The notes under the pieces: model-generated
Told to the model about the DNA's origin: nothing
Seen by the model: the letters and a program-made list of their open reading frames with translations, nothing else
The model's database searches: none
Made by a program: the position numbers and the translations under genes
Origin: VFJZ01 sp046598415
GTDB lineage: Bacteria; Actinomycetota; Thermoleophilia; Gaiellales; F1-60-MAGs149
DNA length: 64,000 bases
NCBI GenBank assembly: GCA_046598415.1
Contig: JBKJIG010000052.1
Location: 1-64,000 of the forward strand
Direction: 5' to 3'
Part shown: positions 50,261-58,507 of the stretch, piece by piece
Layout: every line of letters begins with the position of its first letter
Numbering within the stretch: position 1 is the first letter of the stretch

Positions 50261-51492
50261 GCGCCCGGGCAGCTGCCAACACCGAGGCCCACCGCCGCCT
50301 CTGCGCGTCCGAGCCGCGGCTCGTCGACGTGCGGCCGGCGGGCGAGGTCGTCTCCGGCTACAAGCCGAACCTGATCCTCACGTCGGGCGCGCCGCTGCCG
50401 TTCGCCGAGTACACCGGCGGCCAGCGCGAGGCCATCATCGGCGCCGCGCAGTTCGAGGGTCTCGCCGCGACGCGCGACGAGGCGATCGCGAAGCTCGAGT
50501 CGGGCGAGGTCGAGGTCGACGGCGCGCACGGCTACGGCTGCGTCGGCTCGCTGGCCGGTGTCTACACCGCCTCGATGCCGGTGTTCGTGGTCGAGAACCC
50601 GCCGTTCGGCAACACGGCGTTCTGCAACTTCTACGAGGGCAAGGAGCGCCGGCGGCTCAACTACGGCTGCTACGACACCGGCGTCCACGAGCGCCTCGAG
50701 CACATCAACACGGTGCTCGGACCCGTGGTGGGCGCCGCGGTGCGCGCCGTCGGCGGCATCGAGCTGGTGCCGATCATGCGCCGCGCCGTGCAGATGGGTG
50801 ACGAGTGCCACTCGCGCTCCGCCGCCGCCACGATGCTGTTCGAGGAGGCTCTCGCGCTGCCGCTGCTCGACCTCGCGGCCGACGATCCGAGCGGTGTCCG
50901 CGCGCTGTACGAGGCCTTCCAGGGCAACGACTACCACTTCCTGCGGCTCTCGATGGCGGCCTGCAAGGCGGCCTGCGACGCGGCGCACGGCGTCGCGGGG
51001 TCGACCGTCGTGACGGCGATGACGTTCTCGTGCCAGGGCTTCGCGATCCGCGTCTCCGGCCTCGGCGACACGTGGTTCCGCGGCCCGCACGCGGTCGCCA
51101 CGGCGAAGCTCTTCGAGGGGCACACCGAGGACGAGATCACGTGGATGGGCGGCGAGTCGATCATCACCGAGACCGCCGGCCTGGGCGGCTTCGCGCAGGC
51201 CGCGGCGCTGCCGCTGCAGCGCTACCAGGGCGGCACGGCGAAGGCGCTCATCGACCGCAACCTCGAGCTGTACGACATCGTCGTCGGCGAGCATACGGAG
51301 TACAAGATCCCGCTGTTCGACTACCGCGGGACGCCCACCGGCATCGACGTCGAGAAGGTGATGGCGACCGGGATCCTGCCGGCGATGGACGTCGGCATCC
51401 CGGGCCGCGACGGCGGCCAGATCGGCGCGGGCTTCATCCGCGCCCCGATCGAGTGCTTCCGCGACGCCCTGGCGGCCACCGCAGCGACGTAG
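50257..51492 (+). CDS. DUF1116 protein, AllG/YlbE-like
   Basis: A 411-residue DUF1116 protein. In E. coli the DUF1116 protein YlbE (AllG) works with AllF (FdrA) and AllH as the oxamate carbamoyltransferase at the end of anaerobic allantoin use; that is established for E. coli only. Here the family pieces are LVDVRPAGEVV, HGYGCVGSLAGVYTASMPVFVVEN, ALPLLDLAADDP, NGR-free FTFSCQGFAIRV-like segment MTFSCQGFAIRVSG and IGAGFIRAPIECF at the end. AllF and AllH genes are not in the window, so the role is open. It may be an independent carbamoyl- or acyl-transfer enzyme. GTG start overlaps the SDR stop. Confidence 0.75.
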   Translation: MSARAAANTEAHRRLCASEPRLVDVRPAGEVVSGYKPNLILTSGAPLPFAEYTGGQREAIIGAAQFEGLAATRDEAIAKLESGEVEVDGAHGYGCVGSLAGVYTASMPVFVVENPPFGNTAFCNFYEGKERRRLNYGCYDTGVHERLEHINTVLGPVVGAAVRAVGGIELVPIMRRAVQMGDECHSRSAAATMLFEEALALPLLDLAADDPSGVRALYEAFQGNDYHFLRLSMAACKAACDAAHGVAGSTVVTAMTFSCQGFAIRVSGLGDTWFRGPHAVATAKLFEGHTEDEITWMGGESIITETAGLGGFAQAAALPLQRYQGGTAKALIDRNLELYDIVVGEHTEYKIPLFDYRGTPTGIDVEKVMATGILPAMDVGIPGRDGGQIGAGFIRAPIECFRDALAATAAT

Positions 51493-51524
51493 CGGCGGCG
51501 TTCCAGCGGCCTTTTCCCGCACCC

Positions 51525-51553
51525 ACAAATCCGGTGCCTGGCACCGGATTTGT
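51525..51553. terminator. Perfect 14-base hairpin, TGCCTGGCAC-type core
   Basis: ACAAATCCGGTGCC (51525-51538) and GGCACCGGATTTGT (51540-51553) pair perfectly around a single T. It lies between convergent genes (DUF1116 and FadR-type regulator) and would act as a bidirectional terminator. Its centre, GGTGCCTGGCACC, is the same ten-base palindrome found in the repeats at 13730 and 41690. Confidence 0.65.
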
Positions 51554-51661
51554 CGTCTTGGCGCACATTCGTGCGAGATGTTGCAGTTCCGGCACGGTTC
51601 ACGCGCCCGACGTGCGCCGGACCGGGCACCTCTGCGCCGCGTGAGACCGCCTCGTCCGCCG

Positions 51662-52378
51662 TTAGCGGCGGACGAGGGCTCGCACGTCGGCCAGCGTTGC
51701 CTCGACGTGCGCGGTCATTGCTGCGCCGGCGCGGTCGGCATCGCCGGCGACGATCGACTCGTGCAGCTCCGCGTGCATATCGTGCGCCCGCGTCTCGAGG
51801 CGGCCGAAGACGGCGCCGATCGGCAGGAACATTCCCGCGCGGGCTTCCTCGATGGCCGCCATCAGCCGCGGGTTGCGTGACATCCGCGCGATCAGCAGGT
51901 GGAACTCGCCGTCGGCGCGCACCCAATCGGAGACGGCGCCCTCGGCGCCGGTCGCAGCCAGCGCCTCGAGCCACTCGAACGTGCGCGCGAACTGCGTGAG
52001 GTCGGACTTGGTGCGCCGCTGCGCCGCCAGGCGCGCCGCCATCGGCTCGACCGCTAGCCGGAACTCGATGATCTCCTCGAACTCGCGCAACCGGCGCCGC
52101 AGCTCGGCCGGGGCCGGTGATTGCGGCCGCACGGAGATACCGCCGGACGACCCGCGCTTGATCTCGACGAGCCCCTCGCCCTCCAGCACGCGCACCGCCT
52201 CGCGCACCGTGGTGCGCGAGACACCGAGCTGCCGGGCGAGCTCGCGTTCCGGCGGCAGACGGTCGCCGGCACCGAAGTGCCCGAGGTGGATCGACCGTCG
52301 CAACTGCGACAGGACGAGCTCATGCGCCGGCACTGCTGCGACCGGTTCGAGCGAACGGGCGTCCGAAGGCGACGGCAT
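51662..52378 (-). CDS. FadR-subfamily GntR regulator
   Basis: A 238-residue GntR/FadR-type repressor. Residues about 22-85 form the winged helix with LPPERELARQLGVSRTTVREAVRVLEGEGLVEIKRG (seen in parts). The all-helical FCD domain has the metal/ligand site residues in EFRLAVEPMAARL, FHLLIARMS and HAELHESIVAGD. ATG 52378 diverges from a luciferase-family gene 55 bases away, whose promoter holds a matching inverted repeat, so this is probably its repressor. Effectors of the FCD group are commonly carboxylic acids. Confidence 0.9.
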   Translation of the reverse strand: MPSPSDARSLEPVAAVPAHELVLSQLRRSIHLGHFGAGDRLPPERELARQLGVSRTTVREAVRVLEGEGLVEIKRGSSGGISVRPQSPAPAELRRRLREFEEIIEFRLAVEPMAARLAAQRRTKSDLTQFARTFEWLEALAATGAEGAVSDWVRADGEFHLLIARMSRNPRLMAAIEEARAGMFLPIGAVFGRLETRAHDMHAELHESIVAGDADRAGAAMTAHVEATLADVRALVRR

Positions 52379-52396
52379 GGCGTCGAGCTTACCTGC

Positions 52397-52433
52397 TTGA
52401 CCCGGCACGGATCAAAGGTCTATTCTTTGGCCC
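52397..52433 (+). promoter_or_regulatory. Leaderless promoter with overlapping inverted repeat
   Basis: TTGACC (52397-52402), an 18-base spacer and TATTCT (52421-52426) end seven bases before ATG 52434, a clear leaderless arrangement. CAAAG (52413-52417) and CTTTG (52425-52429) form an inverted repeat over the -10, a candidate operator for the divergent GntR/FadR repressor. Confidence 0.65.
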
Positions 52434-53516
52434 ATGACGGTCGACTTCGGTTTCCTCGCCGTGCCCGCAGACGCCAAGGGCGTCTCGGACGCGGACCTCT
52501 ACGCGGGGCTGCTCGACAGCTGTGCGTTCCACCGCGACCTCGGGTACCGGACCGCCTGGTTCATCGAGCATCACTTCTCCGACTACTACCCGTGCCCGGC
52601 GCCGATCCTGTCGATGGCGCACGTCGCCGCAAAGTTCCCCGATCTGTCGCTCGGCACGTGCGTGCTGGTGACGCCCTGGTACGAGCCGCTCCGGCTCGCG
52701 GGCGAGCTGGCGATGCTGACAAACATGACAGAGCAGAAGCTCTACATCGGTCTCGGCCGCGGCACGGCGAAGTACGAGTACGACGCGTTCGGCGTCGACA
52801 TGACCGAGGCGCGCGAGCGCTTCGCCGAGCTGTGGAAGGTGCTCGACCTCGCCATGAGCGGCGAGCCGTTCACCTTCGACGGCGAGCACGTGCACGTGCC
52901 GGCCACCGTCCGGATCCGACCCACCCCCGTGCGCGAGCGCATCGACTTCTTCGGTGCGATCGGCTCGGCGGCATCCACCAAGGTGATGGCCGAGCTCGGT
53001 CTGGCGCCCATGTGCACGAGCTTCGGCCAGCTGACGCCCGACCTGCTGCCGGCATGGGAGGCCGCCGCGACCGAGGCCGGGACGCGCGAGACGGCCGCCA
53101 AGCTGCGCCCGCTGCTGGTGAACGTGATCGTCGCCGAGACCGACGCCGACGCGATCGAGGAGGCCAAGGCGTATATGCCGGCCTTCATGGAGGCGCAGGT
53201 GCGCCACTACGGCGCGCACAGCGTCGACATCGCGGGCATCCGCGGCTACGAGGCGTGGAACGCGACGTTCGAGGGCTGGAAGCGCATGTGCGACCCCGAG
53301 AACATCCCGCGGTGGACGGAGGCGCAGATCATCGGCTCGGCCGACACGTGCGCCCGCCGCGTGCAGGAGTTCGCCGACTCCGGCTTCGACCACATCATCC
53401 TGCACACCGTCACGCCCGGCGCGCCGCGCGCCGTCCAGCACCGCTGGGCCGAGCGGTTCGCCCGGGATGTGGCACCGCGCTTCTCGCCCGCCTTCGACGT
53501 GGTCGGGGCACGTTGA
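52434..53516 (+). CDS. LLM-class (luciferase-like) flavin-dependent monooxygenase
   Basis: A 360-residue TIM-barrel flavoprotein using FMNH2 or F420. GYRTAWFIEHHFSDYYPCPAP (about residues 38-58, seen in parts), GTCVLVTPWYEPLRLAGELAML and YIGLGRGTAKYEYDAFGVD (about 105) are the family's typical strands, and IIGSADTCARRVQEFADSGFDHIILHT the C-terminal phosphate-binding part. Substrates include long-chain aldehydes, sulfonates and nitrogen heterocycles. It is followed by a small gene with a TTGA overlap and flanked by two GntR regulators, so it is likely induced by its substrate. Confidence 0.9.
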   Translation: MTVDFGFLAVPADAKGVSDADLYAGLLDSCAFHRDLGYRTAWFIEHHFSDYYPCPAPILSMAHVAAKFPDLSLGTCVLVTPWYEPLRLAGELAMLTNMTEQKLYIGLGRGTAKYEYDAFGVDMTEARERFAELWKVLDLAMSGEPFTFDGEHVHVPATVRIRPTPVRERIDFFGAIGSAASTKVMAELGLAPMCTSFGQLTPDLLPAWEAAATEAGTRETAAKLRPLLVNVIVAETDADAIEEAKAYMPAFMEAQVRHYGAHSVDIAGIRGYEAWNATFEGWKRMCDPENIPRWTEAQIIGSADTCARRVQEFADSGFDHIILHTVTPGAPRAVQHRWAERFARDVAPRFSPAFDVVGAR

Positions 53517-53800
53517 TCGTCCGGATCGCGGCCGACGGCGCCGTGTCGCTCGACGAGACCGCCGACTGCAAACGCCTGCACGTCGAGGCGGCGGACGGCG
53601 GCCGCGCCGGCGCCGCGCTCGAGGCCGCCGGCGCCGGACGGCCGCTGGACGCGGAGCACGTGCTGCTCGACGTCGACTGGCTGGCACACAACTCCGCCGG
53701 CGTCGCCGATCCCGATGCGTTCGGCGCGATGGTCGCCTATGCCGTCTCCAAGGGCTGGTCGACCATCGACGGAAAGGCCGTCAGGGCACACCTGGCGTAG
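53513..53800 (+). CDS. Small hypothetical protein following the LLM monooxygenase
   Basis: A 95-residue protein I do not recognise. TTG 53513 overlaps the monooxygenase stop (TTGA), the same coupling style as elsewhere here; a GTG near 53541 is another possible start. It has AADGAVSLDETADCKRLHVEA near the N-terminus and an acidic end with WLAHNSAGVADPDAF and a helical KGWSTIDGKAVRAHL. No transmembrane segment or Cys cluster. Coupling suggests a role as a subunit or accessory of the monooxygenase. Confidence 0.6.
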   Translation: MIVRIAADGAVSLDETADCKRLHVEAADGGRAGAALEAAGAGRPLDAEHVLLDVDWLAHNSAGVADPDAFGAMVAYAVSKGWSTIDGKAVRAHLA

Positions 53801-53829
53801 TCCGGGGATTTCATGCCATCATCGTTCCG

Positions 53830-54507
53830 ATGATGGAGCGGATCGCCCGGGGCACGACCGTCCGCGACGAGGTGTACGTGCGCCTGCGCGACGCGATCTC
53901 CGCGGGATCGCTCGAGGCCGGCGCGCCGCTGGTCTCGACCGACCTGGCCGACCGCTTCGGTGTCTCGCGGACACCCGTCCGGGAGGCGATCATGCGCCTC
54001 GTGCAGGACGGCCTCGCGGTCGAGGGCGCGCCCGGGCACGGCGTCACGGTCCGCACCGTCGACCGCAACGAGATCGAGGCGTTCTTCGAGATCCGCGCCT
54101 CCCTCGAGGAGCTGGCCGCGCGGATGACCGTTCTGCGGCATGACGACGCCGCGCTGGCAGCCGTGATCGCGGCCGAGGATGAGCTCGAAAAGCAGGTGGC
54201 GCTGGGCGCACCGGCAGCGCGACAGCAGGAGCTCAACCACACCTTCCACCTCGCGCTCTACGCGGCCAGCCGCAACACGCTGCTCGACCGGCTCGTCGAG
54301 CGGCTCGAGCAGATGACGACGCGCCGCTACCTGCAGCGCCTGTACCACCGCGCCGACCCTCTGATGACGATCCGCGACCACCGCGCGATCGTGTCGGCCC
54401 TGCGCGCCGGCAACGCCGATGCCGCCGGCCAGGCGGCGCGGCGCCACGTCGAGCAGTCAGCCGCGTACCTGCTGGCCCGGCTCGACGCCGGCGACCTCGG
54501 GCGTTAG
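53830..54507 (+). CDS. GntR-family (FCD) regulator
   Basis: A 225-residue GntR/FCD regulator. The winged helix is at residues about 10-72 with FGVSRTPVREAIMRLVQDGLAV; the FCD domain follows with FEIRASLEELAARM, LNHTFHLALYAAS and MTIRDHRAIVSALRAGN carrying the metal-ligand positions. It starts at ATG 53830 (a second ATG follows at 53833) 29 bases after the small gene, on the same strand, and could belong to the same transcript. Its stop overlaps the converging VOC gene. Confidence 0.9.
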   Translation: MMERIARGTTVRDEVYVRLRDAISAGSLEAGAPLVSTDLADRFGVSRTPVREAIMRLVQDGLAVEGAPGHGVTVRTVDRNEIEAFFEIRASLEELAARMTVLRHDDAALAAVIAAEDELEKQVALGAPAARQQELNHTFHLALYAASRNTLLDRLVERLEQMTTRRYLQRLYHRADPLMTIRDHRAIVSALRAGNADAAGQAARRHVEQSAAYLLARLDAGDLGR

Positions 54508-54956
54508 GCCGCGGGGCGTTCGATCAGCTCGATGACGTTGCCGTCGGGGTCGCGCAGGTACACGACGACGGCCCCGGCGAACTCGCCGCTTCCGGTGATC
54601 TCGACCGGCCGGGAGGAGATCAGGTCGCCGCCGGCGGCACCGAGCCGGGCGAACAGCTCGCGCAGCCCGGTGACCTCGAGCGCGATGTGCGCGGTGCCCG
54701 CCTGCGTGTGGCTGGTCGAGGCGGGTGGGACGTCGGGCACCTCGTACTGGATCAGCTCCAGCACACCGCCGGCGGGCAGCGTCATGTCGGCGATGCGCAG
54801 CCGCGCGCCCGGATGTCCGACGACGGCCTCGATCTCGGGCGACTCCAGCACGGTGATCGCAGCGACCGCGAGCCCCAGCAGCCCCTCGTAGAACGCGAGG
54901 GAGCGGTCGAGGCTCGCGACGGTCACACCTGCGTGGTTGAGGCCCAGGACCGACAT
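54504..54956 (-). CDS. VOC (glyoxalase/dioxygenase) superfamily protein
   Basis: A 150-residue VOC-fold protein. It opens VLGLNHAGVTVASLDRSLAFYEGLLGL (seen in parts; metal-ligand His in NHAG), continues with AHIALEVTGLRELFARLG (second His) and ends VVYLRDPDGNVIELIERP (Glu ligand). So the metal site looks complete, as in methylmalonyl-CoA epimerase or glyoxalase-type enzymes. The exact reaction cannot be read from sequence. ATG 54956 lies 20 bases from the FMN-reductase stop, so it may be the last gene of the MarR-controlled YceI unit. Confidence 0.88.
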   Translation of the reverse strand: MSVLGLNHAGVTVASLDRSLAFYEGLLGLAVAAITVLESPEIEAVVGHPGARLRIADMTLPAGGVLELIQYEVPDVPPASTSHTQAGTAHIALEVTGLRELFARLGAAGGDLISSRPVEITGSGEFAGAVVVYLRDPDGNVIELIERPAA

Positions 54957-54975
54957 CCGGGAGCAGTCTGACGGA

Positions 54976-55506
54976 TCAGACGGGGACGCCGACGCGCGCT
55001 GCGAGCGCGCTCACGACATCGGACACCTCGGCGATGACGGCGTCACGCTCCGTGGTGAGGCGCTCGGCGCGGAACCCGACCGTCTCCTCGTCGACGCCGG
55101 CGCCGCTGAGGGCGAGTGCCCGGCGCAGGTCGCCGCGCGACTGCGAGGCCGCGAACGACGACGGGCTGGCGCCGATGACCGAGGTCGGGCGCCCCGACAG
55201 GGCCGAGGCGCCGTACGGCCGGGAGGCCCAGTCGAGCGCGTTCTTGAGGGCGCCCGGGACACCGAAGTTGTACTCCGGCGTCGCGATCAGCAGGGCGTCC
55301 GCGCCGGCGATCGCCGAGCGCAGCGCGATCACGGCGGCACCGGGATCGTGCTCGTTGTCCTCGTTGTAGGCGGGGATGCCGGCGAGGCCGTCCCAGATCA
55401 CGACCTCTACGTCGGAGGGCGCGTGCTCCTGCGCGAGGCGCAGGAGCAGGCTGTTGTGTGATTCGCGGCGGAGCGAGCCGGAGATCGCCAGGATCCGGGG
55501 GCTCAT
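54976..55506 (-). CDS. NADPH-dependent FMN reductase
   Basis: A 176-residue flavodoxin-like reductase. ILAISGSLRRESHNSLLLRLA (phosphate-binding loop, about residues 5-25), DALLIATPEYNFGVPGALKNALDW (about 78-100, seen in parts) are the classic motif pair of NADPH-FMN/azo/quinone reductases. ATG 55506 overlaps the YceI stop (ATGA). It could supply reduced flavin or detoxify quinones; the upstream MarR site fits the second. Confidence 0.92.
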   Translation of the reverse strand: MSPRILAISGSLRRESHNSLLLRLAQEHAPSDVEVVIWDGLAGIPAYNEDNEHDPGAAVIALRSAIAGADALLIATPEYNFGVPGALKNALDWASRPYGASALSGRPTSVIGASPSSFAASQSRGDLRRALALSGAGVDEETVGFRAERLTTERDAVIAEVSDVVSALAARVGVPV

Positions 55507-56054
55507 GCGGCCGGGCGGGTCGCGGAGACGTCGAGCACGAGGCGGACCTTCTCGCCGACGGTCAGCACGCCGTTCGGCAGCGGGGCGTTCCACGTGATGC
55601 CGAACTCGGTGCGGTCGATGACGGCTGAGCCGGACAGGCCGAGGCGGTCGTTGCCGTACGGGTCGCCGCCGGTGCCGGAGATCGAGGCGTCGATCTCGAT
55701 CGGCTTGGTGACGCCGCGCAGCTCGAGCTGGCCGGTGATGCGCAGGCGGCCGTTGCCGAGATCCTCGACCACGGTCGACCGGAAGCTGCCCTGTGGGTAG
55801 TTGGCGGAGTCGAAGAAGTCGGGCGTCTGCAGGTGGCCGTTGAGCGCGCTGTCGACGGTCTGGACGCTCGCGGTCTCGATCGTGCCCGCGACGGCGGTGA
55901 CGGTGCCATGGTCGGTCGTGACCGTGCCGGCGACCTCCTTGAAGGAGCCGCGGAACGTCGAGACGCCGAGGTGCTTGACCTCGAACCCGACGGACGAGTG
56001 GACAGCGTCGATGGCCCAGGTGCCGGTTGCGATGGAGGTCTCGGTGGCGGACAT
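55503..56054 (-). CDS. YceI-family lipocalin-like protein
   Basis: A 183-residue YceI protein; this fold binds isoprenoid chains such as polyprenyl or quinone tails. TGTWAIDAVHSSVGFEVKHLGVSTFRGSF (residues about 10-40, seen in parts) and GQLELRGVTKPIEI are the family markers, and the C-terminal DRTEFGITWNAPLPNG is typical. No signal peptide is seen, so the protein is probably cytoplasmic, as in many actinobacteria. ATG 56054 follows GAGGAG; it lies next to the MarR operators and is cotranscribed with the FMN reductase. Confidence 0.92.
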   Translation of the reverse strand: MSATETSIATGTWAIDAVHSSVGFEVKHLGVSTFRGSFKEVAGTVTTDHGTVTAVAGTIETASVQTVDSALNGHLQTPDFFDSANYPQGSFRSTVVEDLGNGRLRITGQLELRGVTKPIEIDASISGTGGDPYGNDRLGLSGSAVIDRTEFGITWNAPLPNGVLTVGEKVRLVLDVSATRPAA

Positions 56055-56078
56055 GATGGTGCTCTCCTCAGATACTTG

Positions 56079-56136
56079 ATTGCGCAGCAATTGCATACGC
56101 AATTAGATGTATAGCACCAGGTGATTGCATGTGCAA
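56079..56136. promoter_or_regulatory. Three ATTGC...GCAAT operators between YceI and MarR genes
   Basis: ATTGC-GCA-GCAAT (56079-56091), ATTGC-ATAC-GCAAT (56090-56103) and ATTGCATGTGCAA (56124-56136) lie in the divergent region. The first two overlap by two bases; the third is 20 bases on, nearer the MarR start. Repeated half-sites of this type are what a MarR-family repressor would bind to control both directions. Confidence 0.75.
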
Positions 56137-56160
56137 CCGTTTTGTGAGAAACTCCCTGCC

Positions 56161-56586
56161 GTGACCACCGCCCTCGATCCCGCCACCCTCAGCGCCTGGC
56201 AGACGGTAGTTCGCGTCCAGGCACGGGTCGCCGCCCGCGCGGAGGACGCCCTCGCCGAGGCCGGCCTGCCGCCACTCGTGTGGCACGACGTCCTGCGCAC
56301 GCTGCAGGAGGCCGAGTGCGGCATCCGCATGTTCGAGGTGGCCGACGCGATCGTCATGAGCCGTTCGGGCCTGACGCGCCTCATTGATCGCCTCGAGCAG
56401 GCCGGGCTGGTCGAGCGCCGCGCCTGTCCGTCCGACCGACGCGGCAACTTCCTCGGGATCACCGACCCGGGCCGCGAGACCCTGGCGCGCATGTGGGCGG
56501 TCTACGAGGCCGTGATCGCCGAGCAGTTCGGCGGTCGCGTCGAGGACGCAGCCGCCGTCGCGCGCCTGCTCTCGACCGCGACCTGA
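56161..56586 (+). CDS. MarR-family transcriptional regulator
   Basis: A 141-residue MarR regulator. The winged helix is MFEVADAIVMSRSGLTRLIDRLEQAGLVERRACPSDRRGNFLGITD (residues about 57-102, seen in parts; wing with DRRG). A single Cys in the wing region (ACPSDRR) and one near ECGIRM may serve as redox sensors. GTG 56161 is the start consistent with the N-terminal helix. It diverges from YceI/FMN reductase/VOC genes and is expected to repress both. Confidence 0.9.
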   Translation: MTTALDPATLSAWQTVVRVQARVAARAEDALAEAGLPPLVWHDVLRTLQEAECGIRMFEVADAIVMSRSGLTRLIDRLEQAGLVERRACPSDRRGNFLGITDPGRETLARMWAVYEAVIAEQFGGRVEDAAAVARLLSTAT

Positions 56587-56606
56587 ATCGTCCCAGCCGC
56601 GCCTAG

Positions 56607-57743
56607 CTAGAGGTCGCCGGCCCGGCGCACCAGGTCACGGGCGATCACCACGCGCTGGATCTCGCGCGTGCCGTCGACCGTCTGCAGCATCCGCGCCAGG
56701 CCGACCCGCCGCGGCAGGTCGGAGCTGCTCGTGAGCCAGCCGTACGAGCCGAGCGTCTCGGCGCACTCGATCGCCGCCTGCAGCGCCATGTCGGGATTGA
56801 ACCGCTTGGCGTGGGCCGCCGCGACCGCTCCCTCGGGCGTGCCCAGCAACGCCGCGGCGCACTCGTAGAGCAGCCGGCCGGCGACGATGTTCGTCTCCAC
56901 GTCGGCGAGCGCGAACTGGATGCCCTGCAGGTCGAGCACCGTGCCGCCGAAAATGGCGCGATCGCGCGTATACGCGAGCGCCGTGTCCAGCGCCTGGGCG
57001 GCCAGGCCGACGGCGATCGCCGCGATGTCGGTGCGCGCCACGTCGATGGCGCCGAGCGCAGCCTGGAAGCCGGCGCCGGGCGGCGCCAGCACCTCGTCGG
57101 CCTCGATGCGGACGTTGCGCAACTGCATCTCGCCGATCGGCAGGAACGCCGAGGTCATCGTGTCGAACAGCCGCACGGTCTCGACGCCCGCGCGCGCGGC
57201 GTCGAGCACGACCATCGCCACGTCCTTCGTGCCGCGGCCGGTGCCGGTGCGGCAGACGACGAGGAACACCTCGGCCTCGCCGCAGAGCGAGACCCAGCCC
57301 TTGGTGCCGGTCAGGCGGAAGCCGTCGCCGTCGGGCTTCAGACGCGCCTTGATGGCAGCCGCGTCGGAGCCGGCGTGCGGCTCGGTCAGCGAGAAGCCGC
57401 CCAGCGCCTTGCCCGACGTCAGCTTGCGGCCCCAGCGGCGCTTGACGCCCGCGGAGCCGAAGCGGCCGATCGCCGCGGCGACGGCGTTGTGCATCGACAG
57501 CGCGAAGGCGTACGCCGCGTCGCCGCGCCCGAGCTCCTCGAACACCGGCATGCCCTCGGCGAACGACAGCCCCTGACCACCGACCGCCTTGGGCGCGAAC
57601 AGCCCGAGCAGGCCGTCGCCGGCCGCGGCGAGCGAGGCCTCGCGGGGAAATCGCCCCTCGCTTTCCCAGCGGTCGACGCTGGGGGCGACGATCTCGTCGG
57701 CGTGGCGGCGCGCGGCGGCGCGGAGGTCGGCGGCATTCGGCAT
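56607..57743 (-). CDS. Acyl-CoA dehydrogenase-family protein with altered catalytic motif
   Basis: A 378-residue acyl-CoA dehydrogenase-fold flavoprotein. FSLTEPHAGSDAAAIKARL (about residue 118), TKGWVSLCGEAEVFLVVCR and RDRAIFGGTVLDLQGIQFALADVE (seen in parts) are family blocks. The catalytic Glu of the SCAD/MCAD group normally sits in Y-E-G-T-x-x-I-Q-R; here the motif is TVDGTREIQRVVIARD, with Asp for Glu. The alternative Glu position in helix G (as in isovaleryl-CoA dehydrogenase) reads AIDVARTDIA, without Glu. So the usual alpha,beta-dehydrogenation base is replaced by Asp. It may be a slow or different (for example 1,4-type or nitroalkane-type) enzyme. Confidence 0.88.
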   Translation of the reverse strand: MPNAADLRAAARRHADEIVAPSVDRWESEGRFPREASLAAAGDGLLGLFAPKAVGGQGLSFAEGMPVFEELGRGDAAYAFALSMHNAVAAAIGRFGSAGVKRRWGRKLTSGKALGGFSLTEPHAGSDAAAIKARLKPDGDGFRLTGTKGWVSLCGEAEVFLVVCRTGTGRGTKDVAMVVLDAARAGVETVRLFDTMTSAFLPIGEMQLRNVRIEADEVLAPPGAGFQAALGAIDVARTDIAAIAVGLAAQALDTALAYTRDRAIFGGTVLDLQGIQFALADVETNIVAGRLLYECAAALLGTPEGAVAAAHAKRFNPDMALQAAIECAETLGSYGWLTSSSDLPRRVGLARMLQTVDGTREIQRVVIARDLVRRAGDL

Positions 57744-57775
57744 CCCGATATCGTAGGGCGCTACGGTTCGCGCCG

Positions 57776-58480
57776 ATGAGGCCGGTACTGGTGGTCGAGA
57801 ACGACACGATGCTCGCCGGCCCCGGCTGGATCGAGCGCGTGCTCGACCGGCGCGGCATTCCGCAGCGCATCGTCGATGCGACGATCGGCGGCCTGGACGG
57901 CATCGATGCGGGCGAGATCAGCGGCCTGATCACGCTCGGCGGGCGCGGCCACGCCTGGGACGAGGACGCGAACGCGTGGCTCGCGCAGGAGCGCATCCTC
58001 ACGCAGCAATGCGTCGCGGGCGACGTCCCGGTGCTCGGCTGCTGCCTCGGCGGGCAGATCCTCGCCCGCGCCCTCGGCGGCACCGTGCAGCCGCACCCGC
58101 AGGGCGAGTACGGCTGGCTCGATATCACCCCGATCGGCGAGGGGGCGCGCGATCCGTTGTTCTCGCTCGCGCAGGACCGCGCTCCGGTGTACCTCTGGCA
58201 CCTGGACGAGTTCGTGTTGCCGCCGGGCGCCGTGCACCTGGCGACGAGCGAGCTGACCGAGATCCAGGGTTTCCGGCACGGCCGCTCGTGGGGCCTCCAG
58301 TTCCACCCCGAGTGCGACCTCCCGCTGTACGACGCCTGGCACGGCACGTTCCCGGACGCCTGCTCCGAGGTCGGGCTCGATCCGGCCCAGATGCGGCAGA
58401 CGGCGGTGGACCGCGAACGGGATCCGGCGCTGTTCGCGGTGCTGCTGCTGGATGCGTTCGCGTCCGTCGTGCTCACGTAA
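57776..58480 (+). CDS. Class I glutamine amidotransferase-like protein
   Basis: A 234-residue class I glutamine amidotransferase domain (GuaA-N type). The nucleophile Cys is in VLGCCLGGQILARALGG (about residue 93), the His-Glu pair in GLQFHPECDLP (about 178). Stand-alone proteins of this type act on diverse substrates or as gamma-glutamyl hydrolases. Its presence in a genome region with two gamma-glutamyl-ligase genes makes a gamma-glutamyl hydrolase role possible, which is inference. ATG 57776; it is 33 bases from the divergent dehydrogenase start. Confidence 0.88.
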   Translation: MRPVLVVENDTMLAGPGWIERVLDRRGIPQRIVDATIGGLDGIDAGEISGLITLGGRGHAWDEDANAWLAQERILTQQCVAGDVPVLGCCLGGQILARALGGTVQPHPQGEYGWLDITPIGEGARDPLFSLAQDRAPVYLWHLDEFVLPPGAVHLATSELTEIQGFRHGRSWGLQFHPECDLPLYDAWHGTFPDACSEVGLDPAQMRQTAVDRERDPALFAVLLLDAFASVVLT

Positions 58481-58507
58481 CGCCTGCCTGAGCCCGATAT
58501 CGAGGCC

